Origin: an uncultured Alistipes sp.
Lineage (GTDB): Bacteria > Bacteroidota > Bacteroidia > Bacteroidales > Rikenellaceae
Direction: 5' to 3'
DNA length: 8,192 nt
Assembly (NCBI GenBank): GCA_958449275.1
Contig: CAUDHE010000098.1
Coordinates: 1-8,192 of the forward strand
Of the stretch, positions 5,456 through 8,192 are shown one piece after another. A program made the translations under genes and the position numbers. Within the stretch, counting starts at the first letter, position 1. The number at the start of each line of letters is the position of its first letter. The notes under the pieces were generated by a model, which saw nothing but the letters and a program-made list of their open reading frames with translations, had not been told where the DNA came from and made no database searches.

Positions 5456-5773
5456 TTAAAAAGTTATACTTTTCTGATTCCACGGCGAGTATGCCGCGTC
5501 CTCGTGAACGATGGTAAGCACGTCGCTCTCCTCGTCATGCATGTCGTAGAACATGTGCAAAGCGAAAGCGATTGCCGCCATCTCCTCCTCGTCCGACTCG
5601 ACGGGAGCGGCAGCAGCGACCGTAGCGACGCTCTGCTTTTGGGGTTTCTCTGCGAAGACGAGACCGAAGATCTTGATTACGCCGATGAGCAAAACGAGCA
5701 TCGTGAACACCAGCGAGAATCCCACCACGGTGATAATCAAAGCATTTCCCCAATTGATAGCTAACATTGTCAT
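5456..5773 (-). CDS. OadG-family small membrane subunit of Na+ pump
   Basis: Small membrane-anchored subunit that holds the decarboxylase complex together, equivalent to OadG (gamma) or MmdD (delta). The 105-residue protein has one N-terminal transmembrane helix (about 11-32), a short Lys/Gln-containing cytoplasmic turn, an Ala-rich then acidic linker (ESDEEEM near 59-65), and a C-terminal segment AIAFALHMFYDMHDEESD followed by SPWNQKSITF, which resembles the conserved C-terminal part of Bacteroidetes OadG proteins. The sequence is weakly conserved in general, so the call leans on topology, the tail and its place between the alpha subunit (18 bp upstream) and the biotin carrier (15 bp downstream). 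The usual alpha-delta-gamma-beta order of such pumps is kept. Confidence 0.85.
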   Translation of the reverse strand: MTMLAINWGNALIITVVGFSLVFTMLVLLIGVIKIFGLVFAEKPQKQSVATVAAAAPVESDEEEMAAIAFALHMFYDMHDEESDVLTIVHEDAAYSPWNQKSITF

Positions 5774-5791
5774 AAACTGCGATCGTTTTCG

Positions 5792-7357
<1,566 letters not shown>

Positions 7358-7384
7358 AAAAGTGCTTGCTGTTTATTTTGATTG

Positions 7385-7795
7385 TTATTTGTTTTTGTCC
7401 TCGCACAACTCGGTCAGGATGCCCTGCGTCGATTTCGGATGCATGAAAGCGATCGTCAGCCCCTCGGCGCCCTTGCGCGGAGTCTTGTCGATCAGACGAA
7501 TGCCCTGCGCCTCGGCGTCGGCCAACTGCTCCTCGATGTTCTCGCAAGCCAGCGCCATGTGGTGTATGCCCACACCGCGGTTTTCGATATACTTGGCTAT
7601 GGTCGAATCCTCCGACGTAGGCTCCAGAAGCTCGATTTTGGTCTGACCCAATTTGAAGAAAGCGGTCTTGACCTTCTGGTCGGCCACCTCCTCTATGGCG
7701 TAACATTTCAGACCCAATACGTTCTCCCAATAAGGAATCGCTTCGTCAAGGCTCTTGACGGCAATACCGAGATGCTCAATGTGTGAAACTTTCAT
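7385..7795 (-). CDS. mce: Methylmalonyl-CoA epimerase
   Basis: Interconverts the (R) and (S) forms of methylmalonyl-CoA. The mutase makes the (R) form from succinyl-CoA and the decarboxylase uses the (S) form. The 136-residue protein is a two-module VOC/glyoxalase-fold enzyme with HIEHLGIAVKSLDEAI at 5-20 and GIHHMALACENIEE at 76-89. Likely metal ligands by family pattern are H8, one of H78/H79 (probably H79), and E129 in the LTELCE terminus; the ligand in IELLEP (53-58) is less certain. Its length is usual for the family. It is the first gene of the operon, about 65 nt after the expected transcription start, with mmdA 27 bp downstream. Membership of the broader VOC family is certain; the epimerase assignment rests on sequence pattern and context together. 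Confidence 0.95.
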   Translation of the reverse strand: MKVSHIEHLGIAVKSLDEAIPYWENVLGLKCYAIEEVADQKVKTAFFKLGQTKIELLEPTSEDSTIAKYIENRGVGIHHMALACENIEEQLADAEAQGIRLIDKTPRKGAEGLTIAFMHPKSTQGILTELCEDKNK

Positions 7796-7865
7796 AATTT
7801 CGAGTTTAAGTTATTAGTTTTCGTATGTAAATTTTCTATTTTCCGATTTTTAGTCCAAAACACTA

Positions 7866-7897
7866 CAAAGATAGAGGTAAAATCCCAAATAACGAAA
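7866..7897 (-). promoter_or_regulatory. Promoter for the mce-mmd operon
   Basis: TATCTTTG on the minus strand (7873 to 7866) matches the Bacteroidetes -7 consensus TAnnTTTG. A TTTC sequence lies 20 nt upstream, at the spacing expected for the -33 element (consensus TTTG). Transcription should start near 7860, giving an A/T-rich leader of about 65 nt (7796-7860) with no strong hairpin seen. The same -7 octamer precedes rplM. Confidence 0.75.
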
Positions 7898-7965
7898 TAT
7901 TCGGAGCAAGTTTATAAATAATTTCAGGATTATCGAAAGACAATGATATCGGGAAATGAAATGCC

Positions 7966-8139
7966 GCGGCCCGTTCGGAATGCGACCCGACGACATTGCG
8001 CATTCGCTAACAGCATCTCCTTATTATATGCACGTCATGCCGCTGTTCGCAGAATCGTAATAATTCACACGCGCCAGCCAACTTCCGCGGCAGGAACGAT
8101 TTCGGAAAAAGGGCGGACGCGGCGACGAAGCGTTAAAAA
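7966..8139 (-). repeat. Right, inverted copy of the dispersed intergenic repeat
   Basis: Read on the minus strand this element runs, in order: a block (8139-8085) matching 77-131 at about 49 of 55 positions; a 43-nt joiner; a block (8041-8013) matching 382-410 at 26 of 29; a hairpin with 7-bp arms GAATGCG/CGCATTC (8005-7978); and CGGGCCGC (7973-7966). The left copy has the same order, with a different hairpin sequence and about 207 extra bases. This uninterrupted form is probably closer to the ancestral element. No gene was seen between 7874 and 8192, and 7901-7965 shows nothing notable. Confidence 0.72.
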
Positions 8140-8150
8140 AAGGTGGAAAT

Positions 8151-8175
8151 ACTGCGGCTCTTTGAGCCGCGCAGT
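8151..8175. repeat. Hairpin outside the right repeat arm
   Basis: GCGGCTC and GAGCCGC form a perfect 7-bp stem with a 3-nt TTT loop, and ACT/AGT can extend it past a 2-nt bulge. It lies 11 bp outside the right repeat block, where the left copy has its own different hairpin at 27-45. No T-tract follows on the plus strand, but an A-run at 8135-8141 precedes it, so a minus-strand terminator for a gene beyond the window is possible though the 9-nt gap weakens this. Confidence 0.45.
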
Positions 8176-8192
8176 TCGCCGCCGCCCCACTG

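Overview
This window looks like chromosomal DNA from a gut-type Bacteroidales bacterium, most like Alistipes/Rikenellaceae. That placement is inference from protein character, a moderately high GC content, the absence of obvious Shine-Dalgarno sequences ahead of the genes, and two promoters with the Bacteroidetes -7 form TATCTTTG. All nine recognisable genes lie on the minus strand, in two transcription units. Both units are core metabolism. The least explained DNA is the intergenic repeat material.

Unit 1 (7873 down to 3619) is the methylmalonyl-CoA branch of the succinate-to-propionate pathway. In transcription order it holds methylmalonyl-CoA epimerase (mce), the carboxyltransferase alpha subunit (mmdA), the small membrane gamma/delta subunit (OadG family), the biotin carrier subunit, and the sodium-pumping beta subunit (OadB/MmdB family). 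Spacers are 15-27 bp. It starts at a Bacteroidetes-type promoter and ends at a strong intrinsic terminator. The epimerase supplies (S)-methylmalonyl-CoA. The other four proteins decarboxylate it to propionyl-CoA and export Na+. The methylmalonyl-CoA mutase is not in the window.

Unit 2 (3402 down to 503) is the ribosomal operon rplM-rpsI-rpsB-tsf (L13, S9, S2, EF-Ts). It has its own TATCTTTG promoter, a 5'-terminal hairpin in the rplM leader, a folded 40-nt element in the 182-bp rpsI-rpsB spacer that may be an S2-responsive leader, and a long bidirectional terminator after tsf.

The intergenic ends (1-502 and 7874-8192) and the rplM/oadB spacer (3403-3618) hold no convincing genes but are full of repeats. 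A degenerate element at 77-439 reappears inverted at 7966-8139, so the two copies bracket all nine genes. The left copy is split by about 194 bp of extra DNA. A second repeat, made of a variable-sequence hairpin followed by GCGGGCCGC, occurs at 159-260 (inside that extra DNA) and at 3508-3598, and shorter related forms occur at 410-439 and 7966-8005. These look like a small non-coding palindromic repeat family, possibly REP- or MITE-like. Two further inverted repeats (279-331 and 461-490) are unexplained. All alignments were made by eye.
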